64,000 nucleotides of DNA from Gonatopus flavifemur (lineage: Eukaryota; Arthropoda; Insecta; Hymenoptera; Dryinidae), in contig JAFFJZ010000044.1 in assembly GCA_018340375.1 (NCBI GenBank), positions 434,001-498,000 of the forward strand, given 5' to 3'. The translations under genes were made by a program, and so were the position numbers. A model generated the notes under the pieces. It was not told where the DNA came from. It worked only from the letters and a program-made list of their open reading frames with translations, and made no database searches. Positions 33,877-47,668 of this stretch are shown in pieces. Positions within the stretch are counted from its first letter, which is position 1; each line of letters starts with the position of its first letter.

Positions 33877-35230
33877 TGACAGCTCATTTTGATTTCACAT
33901 CTTTTTTTTCTTCAAATGAAGCATACCCTGTTGTATCTTATCAAAATTCTTATTGTAGGAATATTTTCGTTTGAATGATTTAAAAAATTTTCTCTTGAGG
34001 ATTGACCGCATTTCCGTGTACTTGGTGTTATCACCTTACTTTTTTTAAGTTTCTTGTACTGGGATGATATATAATTGAATTTTCAATTTTTGCTATTTTC
34101 AAAACTGTGGGCTAGATAATAAAGAATATATACAATTCATATATATTTTATCAATCTAAGAATACATAATGTATTTGAACATTTAATGATTGTATAAATT
34201 CAACAATAAAAGTTGTTTGGTTTCTTTCGCTCACAAGCCGAGCGAGCTAGCTATTTTCTCAAGCAAATCAAGGATTAAGTTGATAATTAATTTTTCAATA
34301 ATTTTGATAACGATTGTTGTGAAATTTGGAATCGAAAATAACTTATCTTTTCTTTTAATAAGTTGTGGAGTTTCGAAGTATTGATAAAATCCACAATTAT
34401 GTGATCAGCCACCACCATAACGGTCCATCTTCTCCAAGAATTACAAGCCACGAGAACTGCTGAAGGAAAAGGGAAGGCTTTTCTCAATTCTTTTCCTTCC
34501 ATGTGAGATTGCTCTTCCAGCATTGCCACTAATATTTGGCTTGCTTTTGTCCCTGCTCTGATGAGCGAACTATCTGAGTTAAATAAATCGTTCTATTGAC
34601 GGCTGGGTTCATATGTATTTATATTTATATATATATATATATCTATATCTATGTATATTGATATATCTCACACTATATTATAGTATCCATATTAGTACAG
34701 TTGAGTAACTGAATTTTCATTCAATTGTCATTTAAATTTCAAGAACTTTTCAATCACATAAATGGAAATCGCTTCCATCACATGTAATAGAAGCTTCATG
34801 CAGAAATTTCTAACAGTGCATCTTTTCAAGTAACCAAATCTTCTTGAGTATAAAAATCGCTGCAAAAAATGTTATTACAGGAGTTTATTCGAATTATTCA
34901 ACAATATCATGAATTGTTTCGAATTAAATCCATTTGTATTCGTCCAAATTGAGAATCCTGTACAGCACCGGACTTTTCTACGTTGCCTCCACGTGGAATC
35001 TTCGTTCATCAACGTTCTATCCACGTCCACCATTTATCCACGTGGAGTCCACGGAAATGCGACGTGGAAATCGGTGGATGGGCTGTTAGGATTACCTCGA
35101 ACTATTTTTTTTTGGTCTAAGACCATCAAATAAAGATACAGAATTCAAACAAGCAGTTGATTTCATTCCCATATCAAATACCAACTGTGAATATTATACT
35201 CACGGAAAAAGGTACGCACTAAGTTAGACA
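33877..35230. other. No recognisable gene (copy B of 2873-4230)
   Basis: Same AT-rich spacer with a (TA)n run near 34625. The weak minus-strand frame here is broken by a one-base difference near 34376. Confidence 0.4.
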
Positions 35231-35394
35231 CTCTGCTTGAAGAATCTCATTGAACTGATTGGTTCTCATTGATTTCGATGCAGAAAACTGATCAAAACTC
35301 ATTAAATTCAACCCATTAAAAATTGATTCTCAATGGGTTTGAATCAGTTTTCTGCATCGAAATCAATCGGTTCAATGAGATTCTCCAAGCAGGG
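35231..35394. mobile_element. Hairpin MITE CCCTG..ATTGAACCG (copy B)
   Basis: Counterpart of 4231-4394, with one substitution (GAACTGATTGG) in the left arm. Confidence 0.75.
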
Positions 35395-35397
35395 CAG

Positions 35398-35749
35398 GTG
35401 TTGTCGACACCAAAACCTCAGTGCTTTTTTGTTCTGCAAGGTGGTATGCGTACATCGCGTTTCACCGTACATGAATACACTGGGAGAAAACAGTAGTGAA
35501 ATTCCCATTGATGACCAATGTTGTAATTTCATGCTAGTCTAACCATGCATGTAAACCAATGTTGAATCAGCATTGATTCCATGCTAGACTAGCATGAAAT
35601 GACAGCATTAGTTACTAATGCCAGTGCAACCATATTTCCATGTTGGATCAGCATTTTTTCCCCCAGTGTATGCTTGCACGATGAAACGCGATGTACGCAC
35701 GCCACCTTGTAAAACAAACAAGCACTGAGTTTCTCGGTGTCGGCAACAC
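35398..35749. mobile_element. GTGTTGYCGACACC element with inner ATACACTGGG MITE (copy B)
   Basis: Counterpart of 4398-4749. The inner element is at 35475-35671. Confidence 0.6.
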
Positions 35750-35840
35750 TGTCTAACATAGTTCCTACTTTTTTCCGTGCGCATGATGATAATTTTATAC
35801 GAACACATAACACTCGCCTACATTTTGATCTCTTTGATTA

Positions 35841-36000
35841 CCCTGATCAAAAAATCTCATTGAACCGATTGATTCTCATTGATTCCGATGCAGAAAACCG
35901 ATTCAAACCTATTAAAAATTTATCCTCAATGGGTTTGAATCAGTTTTCTGCATCGGAATCAATGAGAATCAATCGGTTCAATGAGGTTCTTTGAGCAGGG
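35841..36000. mobile_element. Hairpin MITE with TA target site (copy B)
   Basis: Counterpart of 4841-5000, with TA at 35839-35840 and 36001-36002. Confidence 0.8.
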
Positions 36001-37090
36001 TAGTAGAATATCAGTCTTCTCAAACATTTAACCTTCCCTCTTCAATGTCCCCTATCTCTTCTCTCCATTTCATTATTTCTCTTTCGTACTCTTTTATGTA
36101 TATTCACATATCAATCAACTAGGATATCATACTTGCCTCATTTGCAAATTCTTATCCTGCATTGTTTTCTATACATCGCTGATGGAGTAGTGCGTATATT
36201 CACGCGAATCGCTTTCTTATCGGATCAAGTTTCACCGATAAAGATACAATTCCATCTGACTTTGCTTTTCATTGACTTATACGTTCCATGTTTATTTTAT
36301 ATATATATATATATATGTGTGTGTGTACGTGTGAATGAATCTCATCAAATTTCTAGATAGTTTTCAGAAGAGAGAAAAACGAAACATGTTCAAAATCGTT
36401 GGTTATCAAGAATCTCTTTCTTGATACAAAAGACTTAGTACTAGGAAAGTTGTGTGTGTACGATTTTTCAAATATTATTTATTCGTAACTCCCCGTTAGC
36501 TTATTTTTATGAAAACCGGTTTTCATAAAAAACTGAGTTTGTGAAAAAATGGACTATGATCGTTTTTCCCGTGGCCCTTCATATGTGAACAGTTGAGAAC
36601 AAAGATAGAGAAAACGTTCCGCCGCCCATGATTGGTTTTGATTAAGGCGTGATAGGGCTTGAGGAATGAATCAAAATCTCTCCGTACGATTTTTTTCTAT
36701 GACTGACAGTTTTCGAGGAAAAGAATTAAAACTACCTATTTTTTCATACCGAAAATTAATGTTTTTTAACACTCAACTCGCTCCAAGTTGGTGATTTCTC
36801 AATGCATCAAAACAAATCTTATAGATTGTAAGACTTTTCCGAAGACGACAATATTGGACGAATGTGTAGTAAAAATTAATGAAGAATTAATCAATTTTCA
36901 ATTCAAATCTACACTTTTACATTCCATGTTCATAAACAGCACTTATATATTTATCAATATAAAACATGCAAAGAATGAAATATCGCCCTTTTCCTAAAAA
37001 AATAGTACCGCGAAAATGGAGTTTTTCGTAAACAGAACGCTCAAATTTGAATCAAATTTATACACGTTAAAAGAAATTCCAAGGTGCTAA
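36001..37090. other. No recognisable gene (copy B of 5001-6097)
   Basis: Same (TA)n(TG)n run (near 36298-36328) and small palindrome. No gene seen. Confidence 0.4.
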
Positions 37091-37301
37091 TGATCATCCG
37101 AAATTATAGAGTGAAATGTAACGAAAAAAATCAGATGTCTCTGAAAAAGCTGAGCTCAACCAATTATGAGTTATCACAGTTTTAGTAAGAGCCCAAAATG
37201 CAGAAAATAGCGCGCCTCCCGACAGTTGAGACAAATGGCAAAAAGTTGGACAAAACTATAAGCAGTTCTCAAGTTTGTGACGAACCCGTCAAAGTTCGGT
37301 A

Positions 37302-38205
37302 CCTGAAAAATAACAACTTTATGAAATGATAAATTCATGAACAGACAGAGGAACGATAACCCTCACCTGGTGGCATTGCCTTCGCAATTCTATGATGGAG
37401 AATCTCCTCGTCGAAGAGGCTCTCCGAGCCAAAACATTCCCAGTCTTACTTAGACGTCACCTGTAAGAAGAGTAAAAATTAGTTGATAATCATGAAATAA
37501 ATAGATTACCTGTATGCACTGCAGTTGCAATGACTCCAGAAAGCGACCCACTGGGCCCCGAAGCCTTCAGGAAAGGGTTATCTGCAAAATAAAGAAACGA
37601 TTGTTCAATGTCGTACAACAATAATCAGGGATTTAATACTTACGTAGAATGACATTACAAACTCAGTACATATAGTTGAACACCCTCATCCAGAGGCGTG
37701 ATTGGTGTAAAAAATAAACCTGTGAAGGACAAAAGTTATAATGAAGATATTAAAGAATGTTTGTTTCCAAATTATTAGAAATGTATCAAAATATGAACTT
37801 ACCCGTGTAAATATTCCACAAAGCCACGAATGGTCCTGAAAAGGCAGAACAAACCGATGCCGTACTCCATATTAATCCATGTGGTATCCTGTAAATGATA
37901 ACATTAACATTAATATGTCATTTAAACTAATTGAAACGATACCTGTTCATCCGTACCGCCTCACCAGCGGAAAGTTGATCGCCGTACGCAGAGTCGTCGG
38001 AAGGATAATCACACGCGACTGCGGAATATGTTTCCTTCCCATATTCACTCGCGAAAACTATTGAATAAAATAACTCGCGGGGATAAGCAATCTGTACACG
38101 ATGTAACAGATTGTTTACACCTGTCAAATACGGAGACTGCCATATTGAACGCGAACAATCAAAATATCGAAATATCGATCGCGTCTCGAAAATGACACGG
38201 GAAAG
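37302..38205 (-). other. Candidate spliced transcription unit (copy B)
   Basis: Same exon and intron boundaries as in copy A (for example CTTAC/CTG pairs near 37642, 37802 and 37942). One substitution inside the third exon (GTACAAAAT to GTAAAAAAT near 37709) would change Cys to Phe in the joined frame. Confidence 0.4.
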
Positions 38206-38326
38206 CCTCTATATGAGAAAAGGAGGTAACGAGTCCCGTGACAACCGAACATAACCGATAGGATCGCCACCGTTGCCCTCGGGTAACAATCAACGTCTAG
38301 GGATTATAAGGAGGAAACCGTGGGGA

Positions 38327-38819
38327 TGTCTTGACAATCCAGTGGTTTTTTACCACAGCGCTAAGCGCTGTGGGTTTTTCCACCACCCTACGGTCAACTT
38401 TTTTACAAAAGTTACTTTTTCTTAAATCACCCCCTACCTGAATTCTGAGATAATGCCGAAAGGCAAAATTCATTCAAATATCTGACCCTTCTCGCTATTT
38501 CTCTTCTTGAGGAGAGTCGACGGCATATTGGGACCGATACGGGATTGATAACAGCCTCGGATCGGTAACAACTATAGTTGGCAAGCGACTCACTGGAAGG
38601 GGCGCTGGCTGGGGCCCTGTAGGTATTATAAATATATGTATATATTCCTTTCGCTGGCTCCTACTTAGCCAGTTGAAATAAGAAGTCAACGTTTATATTA
38701 ATAAACTTTTATTCCGTTACTAGTGGGAAGAATCCCTTACCAAGATTGAGACATCACTGACTCTCCATCAAGTCTCTTTTTCAACAGACTAACTTTTGCT
38801 ACCTTAAGCCGGCCCCACA
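38327..38819 (-). repeat. Probable 3' LTR of the gypsy element (copy B)
   Basis: Counterpart of 7332-7823. One base longer in a G run (AAGGGGCGCTGG). Confidence 0.55.
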
Positions 38820-39130
38820 TACTCCCCCCCGAGTGTGAACGTTCATTATATATAACTTTGATACTTAAATATTACATATATGAAAAATTACATGAACAAT
38901 AAACATAGAAGGATTACAATCTCTTAAAATAAAATTTTACTTAATGTATTTTTATACATGATTCCTTCGCGCTGTGTTGATTTCTATGATTTTTAATCTT
39001 CATAACTTATTTCTACTTAGTAATGTATAATATTTGAAAGAAAATGTTACACTTTTACATCGGAAGACAAAGTTACCTTCTCACGAGAATAAGTTTTTAT
39101 TACCTTCAAGAGGCCCGTGCATCTCATTGC

Positions 39131-40521
39131 TCATGTGTAGCGAATCTGGAAATCCTCTGTAATGATGTACGCTGGTTTAAGCAATTCTATTGAAACATTG
39201 CGTTCTGAACCATTCACTTCTATTTTAAAAATGTGATCTGAAATACGTTGTAAAATCTTATAAGGATCGGAATACGGATGTTCCAGAGACCTTTTAGCAA
39301 CATTTCGTAAAAATACGTGTGTTCACGTATACAAATCTTTGAAAACAAAACTACGCTTTTGTGCTTGTGTGTTACAGGTACCGGACGAATCTGACGCATA
39401 ACCTCCTAAACTCGTTTATAAACAAATTGGGATCAGGGTGAAGTCGTCCGGTAACAGAAATTCCCAGGTAATCGTAATACTGTACCATATAAAAATTCTG
39501 CGGGCGAAGCACCTGTGTCCGGTCGTACATAACAGCGAAGTCCCAACAATACCGTAAATAAAGTCCGAGTCCAATTTCGATCCGCGTGACACATCAACGC
39601 CGCTTTAAATACACGATGCCACCTCTCTATTAAAACATTTGATGCAGGATGATAAGCAGTGGTACGAATTCTTCCGCATCCCACCAATGACAGCAAAGAC
39701 GAGAATAGACGGGATTCAAATTAGGCACCCTGATCTGTTGTAATAACTTTCGGAGCTCCATGACTCGCTATCCACGTATCGTAAAATGCCGTCGCCACCG
39801 TTTGTGCTGAAATTTTTTTTAAGGGAATGGCTCCTACCCATCCAGAAAACCGATCTATCACAGTCACGCAATAACTGAATCCCTCCGGAGACGGTAACGG
39901 GCCCACTATATCCATATGAACATGATCAAAACGACCATCCGGAGCTACGAAACTTCCAGGACTCTGCGTTACATGTCGTGACCCGTACAGCACAACCACC
40001 GATCCTCCACCTAAGACTTCGGTGGACTAGAGGTGGAGAATTGGTGGAGAAATGGGAGCCGTGGAAATAAGGGAGAAATAAGGGAGAGTCTCCGTTGAGG
40101 CAACGGAGAGGCGACGGAGAAATGTCCGCCCCCTGTATTTTCAGTAAAACTCAAATTCGTGAATTCATACATTCAGATTTGGTTACGTAAATGCACCAAT
40201 AAGAATTATATCGAAAATACAGGGGGCGGACATTTCTCCGTCGCCTCTCCGTTGCCTCAACAGAGACTCTCCCTTACTTCTCCCTTATTTCCACGGCTCC
40301 CATTTCTCCACCAATTCTCCACCTCCGGTCCACCGAAGTCCTAGGTGGAGGATCGGTGGTTGTGCTGTACGGGGAGATCTTGGATTGCTGGCAGCCCAAA
40401 CAATGCTTACACCAATGCGATATATCGCGATGCATATTAGGCCACACATAACGCTGACGTATTAACCGATCAGTTGCTTTGGCACTTGAATGTGCTGTAT
40501 TATGGAATAATTTGAACACAG
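39131..40521 (-). pseudogene. Gypsy integrase, broken (copy B)
   Basis: Same HHCC and D,D-35-E landmarks and the same two stops as copy A. Three one-base losses near 39360-39465 (for example CCCAGGTAATC for CCCCGGGTAATC) add apparent frame changes here only. Confidence 0.85.
39982..40373. mobile_element. Foldback MITE inside the integrase (copy B)
   Basis: Counterpart of 8990-9377, with the more complete right tip GGTTGTGCTGTACGGG matching the left CCCGTACAGCACAACC exactly. Confidence 0.85.
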
Positions 40522-40523
40522 TA

Positions 40524-41719
40524 AGGTCACTGACCCCATTAGCGAACGCGACCCCTTTAGTGAACCTCGAGATAATAAAACTCCTTTGACGAACAAGAAG
40601 TGTTTACCTATTACGTGCTGTGAAGATTATTCCAATCTTCAAACATTATTGTTCGTGATGAATGCCAAAACAAATGGAAGCAAGAAGAATGTAATTCACG
40701 AAATAAATAAAGACTCATGCCGAGTGTCACAACGAGCTTTGCCTTCGTGAATCTTACAAGGTGAGTTAAGAATGGACATTTTTTCAATTGTGCATTTTCA
40801 TAGTATTAATGCGACCATTGAACTATTTTATGTATCCAATCGATTGATATCATTCAAATTAAGATAATATAGGGTTATTTTCAATAACTGTCAGTCGCTA
40901 ACCCAGAAAATTGCGCGTTCAGAAATACACACACGGAAATGATCGGTGAATCTATTACTGAACGAATAAACGTAACAATTCATATCATAGGTATCTACTC
41001 TAGGAAAATTTTTCCATGAATTCTCATAATGCGCATAATTTTTCAATCAATCTATAAATTTCTCCAAGGATTGGAATAAACATGTAAAATTATAAACTCT
41101 ACTTGAAATTCACAATTTTTTTTGCCAAAGTAACTCAAGAAGCAACAGAAGTTCAAAGTATATATGAAATAAAAACGTTGGTAAAATTTGAGAATGAGAT
41201 ACAAAGAACATATCATGAAAGTTCATAGAATATACGAATGGGACTGTTTTAAATACACTCAGAACGTACATAGTACATTTGAAATGTACGATATTCATTC
41301 AATCGACGTTCGACTGACGTCCCGTCATATATTCGATTACATACGTTCGATGAATATGCATAGCACCTATGAAAAGGTCTCATTAGAATGTGCACAGAAT
41401 ATATTTCGAATATCATCAGGAAAGTGATAATAACTCATCTGAGCAACCTCAGATTATACGCGTTCAGTAATGGGGTCAATCAGCGTTCACTAATTCATGC
41501 GACCCGTTCACTAATGGGGGTATTGTTAACATTTCATTAATTTCATTATTTTTATTGTTATCACTTAGAAAATGAATGAAAAATCACGGTAAGAGGAAAT
41601 TGAAATGCTCAATCTACCTTATTTACTGGTGGAAATTCATTCTAAAGAAATTATTCATGAAATAATTTATATTTAGAGTGCTTGTGTTCTTAAATGTTCA
41701 CTAATGGGGTCAGTTACCT
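40524..41719. mobile_element. TA-flanked transposon AGGTMACTGACCCC (copy B)
   Basis: Counterpart of 9527-10721, with TA at 40522-40523 and 41720-41721. The truncated CCCAAG MITE lies at 41133-41413. Confidence 0.75.
41133..41413. mobile_element. CCCAAG MITE, inverted and truncated (copy B)
   Basis: Counterpart of 10134-10418. Confidence 0.65.
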
Positions 41720-41779
41720 TAGTTCTAAGCAGTTCTAAGATCAGCGAGAACGTAGGGCCTGATTGACTCGCCGGAAATC

Positions 41780-43741
41780 TCACAATACACCGCAGTATGA
41801 TCAGGACCCCATTCGATTCTCTTTGAAGATGAAGGTATGTCCTGTTTCCTAAAATTTTTTGAGCTGTGCATCATGTCGTTGTCGATCGGCTAATTCGATA
41901 AGGTTAAATTCAACCGGAAGGCGGAGAGAATCTATACGAGACAAAGAATCTGCCACGATATTTTCCGTTCCAGGAACATACTCTATGTTAGTTGTGAACT
42001 GCGCTATGAAAGAGAGCTGCCGAGCTTGACGAGGATGCTTTTTCAGAACGTTGTATAAAAATATACATCAAAGGCTTATGGTCTGTGATCACTTTGAAAT
42101 TACGGCCCTCAACAAAATACCTGAAATATTTGACTGCTTCGTGAATTGCTGTCAACTCGCGCTCATAAGCACTGTACTCGATTTGGGCCGGTGAAAATTT
42201 TTGCGAGAAAAACCCCAAAGGTTCCCATCCTTTGTTAGCTTTTTGCTCAAGAGCAGCACCCATAGCAAAATCAGAGGCATCGGACACAATCCGAAGCTTG
42301 GCATCTACAATAGGATGAGCCAATGAAGTGGCATTAGATGGATCCTGTTTTACCTGCTCAAATGCCTTCTCCGCCTCCGAAGTCCATTCTATTTTTCTAG
42401 TGTCATTCTTTCGTGAGTCCTTTATGTAACTATTTAAGGAGCCTGGGTACTAGCGGCATTTGGCATATTTCTCCGGTAAAAATTTACCATGCCAAGAAAA
42501 CGTCTCAATTCAAGCACAGATTTGGGCTTAGGAAATGTCAAGATGGCATTTACCTTCTCCTGTGTTGGCCGCATACCCTGATTATTGATTATATAACCCA
42601 GAAATTCTATATCTGGAACGCCGAAAGTACATTTATTCACATTTAATCGAAGATTGAATTGTTGAAGTCTCTGAAAAACTAATCGTAGATGTTCAGAATG
42701 TTTTTCTACCGTGGGAGACGCAATTAGTATGTGGTAAATGTATACAAACACAAAATCTAAGTCACCCAAAGCACGATTTACATAGCGCTGGAACGTTTGG
42801 TTGGCGTTGCGCAATCCAAAGGTCATGAAAAAATATTCAAACAAACCGAAGGGGCTAATCACCGCAGTTTTTTCGATGTCTTCTGGGGCCATCAGAATCT
42901 GGTTATGTGCCCTATGCAGATCCAAAGAAGAGAAGACTGTCTTCCCTCGCGAGACAGTCGAACAATCGTGCAAGTATGGAGTCGGGTACCTATCGGGAAT
43001 GGTAACGGCATTCAAACGACGGTAATCACCGCACATTCTCCACTTTCCATCCTTTGTACGAACCATATGAATGGGACTAGCCCATGGACTGGCTGATGGT
43101 CGACGAATACCTGCCTCCACCAACATTCGAAATTCTTCCTTTGCAGCACAAAGTTTATCGGCTGGCAAACGACGCGGTCGCTCTGCGACCGGAGGACCCG
43201 AAGTAATGATGTGATGAACAACATCGCACTTCTTTGGGGAAGAAATCCTGGAAGCACCCGTGATCGTCGGAAATTCCGCCAGAATCTTGGTCCAATCAGA
43301 GTGAGGAACCAATAAATGAATGGAATCCAAGGAGCTTGTTTTGAGCAATCCCATTGAATATATTCGAGTTGCTGCGTCGATAAGACGACGTCTTTTGAGA
43401 TCTGGTAATAGTTCGTAATGAGCTAAAATATCGGCACCGATTATTGGGTACGGAACATCGGCAATACAGAAATTCCATGTAATTCGACGTCTGAGACCCA
43501 AATCGAGAGTACGAAAGGATTCACCATAAGTATTGATCTGAGAATTATTTGCTGCAAATAACTTCAACCTGTGGGAGTCCTTAATTCCAGGATTAGCTGG
43601 AAGCAAGGAAATATCTGCACCAGAATCAATCAAAAAAGCTTTTCCAGAAATGCGATCCCGAATATGGAGACGTTTTGTGTTATTCATATCTTTCTCAACA
43701 GTCTTCGCGCGAGAAGATGAATTCAGTCTTCCGACTTCCAA
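41780..43741 (-). pseudogene. Gypsy protease-RT-RNase H, dead (copy B)
   Basis: Same domains as copy A, including YIYH in place of YxDD (42731-42742). A missing base near 42438 (AAGGAGCC for AAGGGAGCC) splits the frame into 42434-43741 and 41988-42323. Near 42034 the G and T run lengths again differ from A, so each copy reads a different false C-terminus. Confidence 0.9.
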
Positions 43742-44327
43742 CTATTCCATTTTGCACACCATTCTTTGCACGAAGTTGGATTTCTTGGGTATTTAGTGTG
43801 AGCCTTGCATAACCTTTGCGAATGATGTCTCTGTACTGGATTACTGTCGCGTCTGTCGTAACCAACCCTTGATTTTGAACGAGATTGATATTTCTGCGAC
43901 GACTCAAGTTGACTAACCCTAATTTCAAACTTCGCAAGACTCTCCACAATTCGTTTAATATCCTCATCGATTCCCGCAGAACCCGTTGAGGAGCTTTTAG
44001 AAAGAGCACAAATGGATTGTTCATTTACTTGAATATTTTCAACAATTTTATCCGCTGTCTCTGCTAAACGAGTAAGATCATCCACCCCGGATACCGCCAA
44101 AATCGCTCTAACGTTTGGAGTCAATTGGTCCAGAAAAATTGATTTAATTATGTTATCTCCGCATGTCCCATCATTGAGATTCTTTAAACGATTCAATATC
44201 AATGACGGTTTACCGTCCACAAGTACTTGGCCGTTGAGAAGTTTACGGAGGTTGCTTTCAGACGATTCAGCGAAAGTCGCAATAATACGGTCCTTAATTT
44301 TGTCATAAACATCACCCGGACGAGGTA
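43723..44327 (-). pseudogene. Gypsy gag, C-terminal half (copy B)
   Basis: Protein identical to that of copy A over the open frame, ending in the CX2HX9CX3C motif and joined to the LINE tail at 44328. Confidence 0.8.
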
Positions 44328-44519
44328 TTATTTTATTTTTATTTATTTTGTTCATACGGGTATAAAAGACCCTTTGGTACATAGAATATACATTATTTGA
44401 ACCACATTATATATATCATGCATCAAAGCATTAAGTATCATGTTAAGCTCGACTACACGCATCTTATATTACAACAACAGTTAACGTGTATAATTATAGG
44501 TGAAAAGGACAATTAGATA

Positions 44520-45969
44520 TTAAATTTGACAAATAAGAGAAAGAGAATTCCGAAGATCAGAATGAGATGAAAATAATTCAAGCACATCACTGTAAGAATT
44601 AGCTAGGATAGATATCCGATTTACCGGATCAGAATAACCGTATCTCGATTCATAAGAAATTGGATTGAACAATTTAGGGCGTCTTAATAAACGAGAAGGG
44701 ACATTAAAACGTACAAGTCCAAGCAGTTGAGGGCAGCGAATTTTCCCATTAACAATTTTATACAAAAATGAAAAATCATTGAACAAACGACGTGATTCCA
44801 AGGAAGGCAAGTTAAGTAGAGACATAATCAATGAGTAATCATGACAAGTGACGCTCAACGGACGGCCTATCTGATAGGCAGCAAAACGCAGGTACTTATG
44901 CTGAACTCTTTCCAAGTCTGAACAATCCCGAATTGAATGAGGACTCCAAATTTGAGACGCATACTCAAGATGAGGTGTAACTAAAGTACAATACAGTGTT
45001 CGAAGTGCAACAGGATCACGAAAATCTTCACAAACGCGCTTGATAAATCCGAAATATTTCATGGAAGTACCAACTATGTAATTGTAATGATCTGAGAAGT
45101 TAAAACGAGAGTCAAATGAAACTCCAAGATCACGAACAGTATTTATAGGTGATAACAGAGAATGAGACAAGTTATAAGGAGAATAAATAGCATTTTTACC
45201 TCTATAAAATCTCATTACATGGCATTTAGTGAGATTTAATGACATATTAGATAGCACACACCAAGATTGTAACCGATCCAAATCAGATTGCAGATTTTGA
45301 GCATCTCTGTAAGTTCTTATAATCATACACAGTTTCAGGTCATCAGCAAAAAAAAGATGTGTGCAGTACTTGGAAATCGTAGAGATATCATTAATGAAAA
45401 TAATAAATAATGAAGGACCTTGATGTGAGCCTTGCGGTACGACTGAGGATACAAAAAATGAATCAGAAAAATATTGAGAGACACGAACTGATTGCGTACG
45501 ATTCAGAATATAACTCTCTAACCACGACAAAAAATTGCTGCGAATACCCAAATTACTTAATTTATTTAACAATATATTATGATCAACTCTGTCAAAAGCC
45601 TTTGAGAAGTCTGTATATATAGTATCCACTTGGGCATTTTGATCAAGCGCAGAGGATACGACATGAGAAAAAATAGACAAGTTAGTTACGGTAGATTTTC
45701 CAGAAGTGATGCCATGCTGGAAATCAGAAATTATATCAGAAAACGGTGGTGTTATTTTATCAGTAACTATGTCTTCAAAAATTTTCGGCATAACATTCAT
45801 GATACTAATTGGTCTATAGTTCCTCACGTCAAAACGGTCCCCAGATTTGAAGATAGGAGTAATTAAGCTGGATTTCCATTGAGAAGGAAATATTCCAGAG
45901 GATAAAGAGCTGTTGAAGATCAACCACAAAGGCCGAGAAATGACGAACTTGCAAGATTTTAGAAAATTA
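44520..45969 (-). pseudogene. LINE reverse transcriptase, main part (copy B)
   Basis: 469-codon frame with the same translation as copy A, including the intact FADD. Full agreement over this length contrasts with the many indels elsewhere. Confidence 0.9.
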
Positions 45970-47251
45970 TTAGGTGTACAAATAAGTTTCCGCGGTTTTT
46001 TATAAAAAATTAGGAATTTATTGTAAAGGAAAAGTACATTACGTTTTATTCAAAGTATTTTCCATCATTTGCCACTACTTTTCCCCATCTTTCTGGCAAC
46101 ATTCGGATACCCCGTCGAAAAAACTCTTCATCTTTTGACGCTATCCACAAATCTACCCAATTTTTGGTGTCTTCATATGATGTGAAGCGCTGCTCAGACA
46201 GACCATGTGCCATCGACCGGAACAGGTGATAATCAGAAGGGGCTAAGTCTGGTGAATACGGCGGGTGGGGTAAAACTTCCCAGTTGAGTGTTTCCAAGTA
46301 TGTTTTTACCGGCGCCGCAACATGTGGACGAGCATTATCGTGTAAAAGAATAATTTTGTCGTGTCTGGAGTAGTAATGGGCGCGTTTTTCCTTAAGTGCC
46401 CGACTCAATCTCATCAATTGTGTTCGGTAGAGAGCTCCAGTAATGGTTTCGCTTGGTTCCAGCAATTCATAATACACGACACCAAGCTGATCCCACCAAA
46501 TACACAGCATGAGTTTTTCCATGAATATTCGGCTTAGCTGTCGATGTTGATGGTTCGCCGGGCTTAACCCATGACTTTCTCTTCTTTGGATTATCGTAGT
46601 GAATCCATTTTTCGTCACCAGTGACTATACGATGCAAAAAACTTTTTTTTATTCCTGGCAAGCAGCATTTCACTCATGCATAATCGGCGTTCGACGTCTC
46701 TCGGCTTTAGTTCATATGGAACCCAATTTCCTTGTTTTTGAATCATTCCTAACGATTTTAAACGATGTGAAATTGCTTGTTGAGTCACTTGTAGAGTAAG
46801 TGCAAGTTCTTTTTGCGTTTGGGACGAATCTTCCTCCAATAGTACTTCTAATTCCATGTCTTCGTACACTTTCGGCCTTCCACTGCGTTCTTTGTCTTTA
46901 ACGTCAAACTCACCGTTCTTAAACTTTTGAAACCATTCCTGACAACTTCTCTCACTTAAAGCAGCTTCACCATATGCTTCTAGAAGCAATCGATGCGCCT
47001 CAGCTGCAGATTTTTTCATATTAAAGAAGTAAATCAAAAGTTCCCGCAAATGATGCTTATTCGGAATAAAACTTGACATTTTTGCACGAAAAAAATTACG
47101 TGATGCTGATACGGAATCACTAGTACTTTAAGGTTATGGTGTTGCCAGATGACTAAACTTGGGATATTAAGTTTTACATCTGACAATTTCTCCATAACCT
47201 TCTGGTGGGGCCATCTTTTGACAAACCGCGGAAACTTATTTGTACACCTAA
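45970..47251 (-). mobile_element. mariner transposon in the LINE (copy B)
   Basis: Counterpart of 14974-16252, with the same inverted tips TTAGGTGTACAAATAAG and TA target sites (45968-45969, 47252-47253). Confidence 0.95.
46046..47079 (-). pseudogene. mariner transposase, D,D34D, frameshifted (copy B)
   Basis: The N-terminal 154 codons are open here from the natural start MSSFIPNKHHLRELLIYFFN, past the breaks seen in copy A near 15720 and 16020. The frame is lost at ARNKKKFFASY near 46640, where A reads ARNKKEFLHRIVTG. The later break at GKTHAVY is shared. So at most one lesion is common to both copies. Confidence 0.9.
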
Positions 47252-47525
47252 TAGGAGGAATACCATCATCACCAGGACCGGAAGAAGTTTTCAAGGATGA
47301 GATTTTATTGAACACTTCACCGATATTGATGGATAAATCGGAAAGATTGACATTGAGAGTAAATTCTGGTAAATTACAAGGAACAACGGGATAATTTTGA
47401 TAAACTGATCTGAAATAAGATGCGAATAAGTTCGAAATAGCAATACCAGTATACCTCGTGAACAGTTTTCTGTTTTTTTTTAAGAATTCTTCAAATCCAT
47501 TAAAAAGCTTTTCAAAATTATTCAT
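47252..47525 (-). pseudogene. LINE RT, N-terminal part (copy B)
   Basis: Counterpart of 16253-16526 (MNNFEKLFNGFEEF to SGPGDDGIPP). Confidence 0.8.
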
Positions 47526-47668
47526 GAAAAATACAACATTCTCAGCGGAATTCAGTAATATTCAAAGAAAATATAGGAAACTTGAAGACAGAGATATCTT
47601 AAACAAACGAAGAAAGTAAAGAGAAATCTAATGAAATTGAAATATCAGAATATACATATGCTGAGCAT

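Larger units (their letters stand above)
38327..44327 (-). mobile_element. Decayed gypsy retrotransposon (copy B)
   Basis: Counterpart of 7332-13331, with the same LINE, MITE and stop-codon damage. All these lesions are therefore older than the duplication. Confidence 0.85.
44328..47660 (-). mobile_element. Jockey/CR1-like LINE, 5' truncated (copy B)
   Basis: Counterpart of 13332-16661, with the mariner inserted at 45970-47251. Confidence 0.8.
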
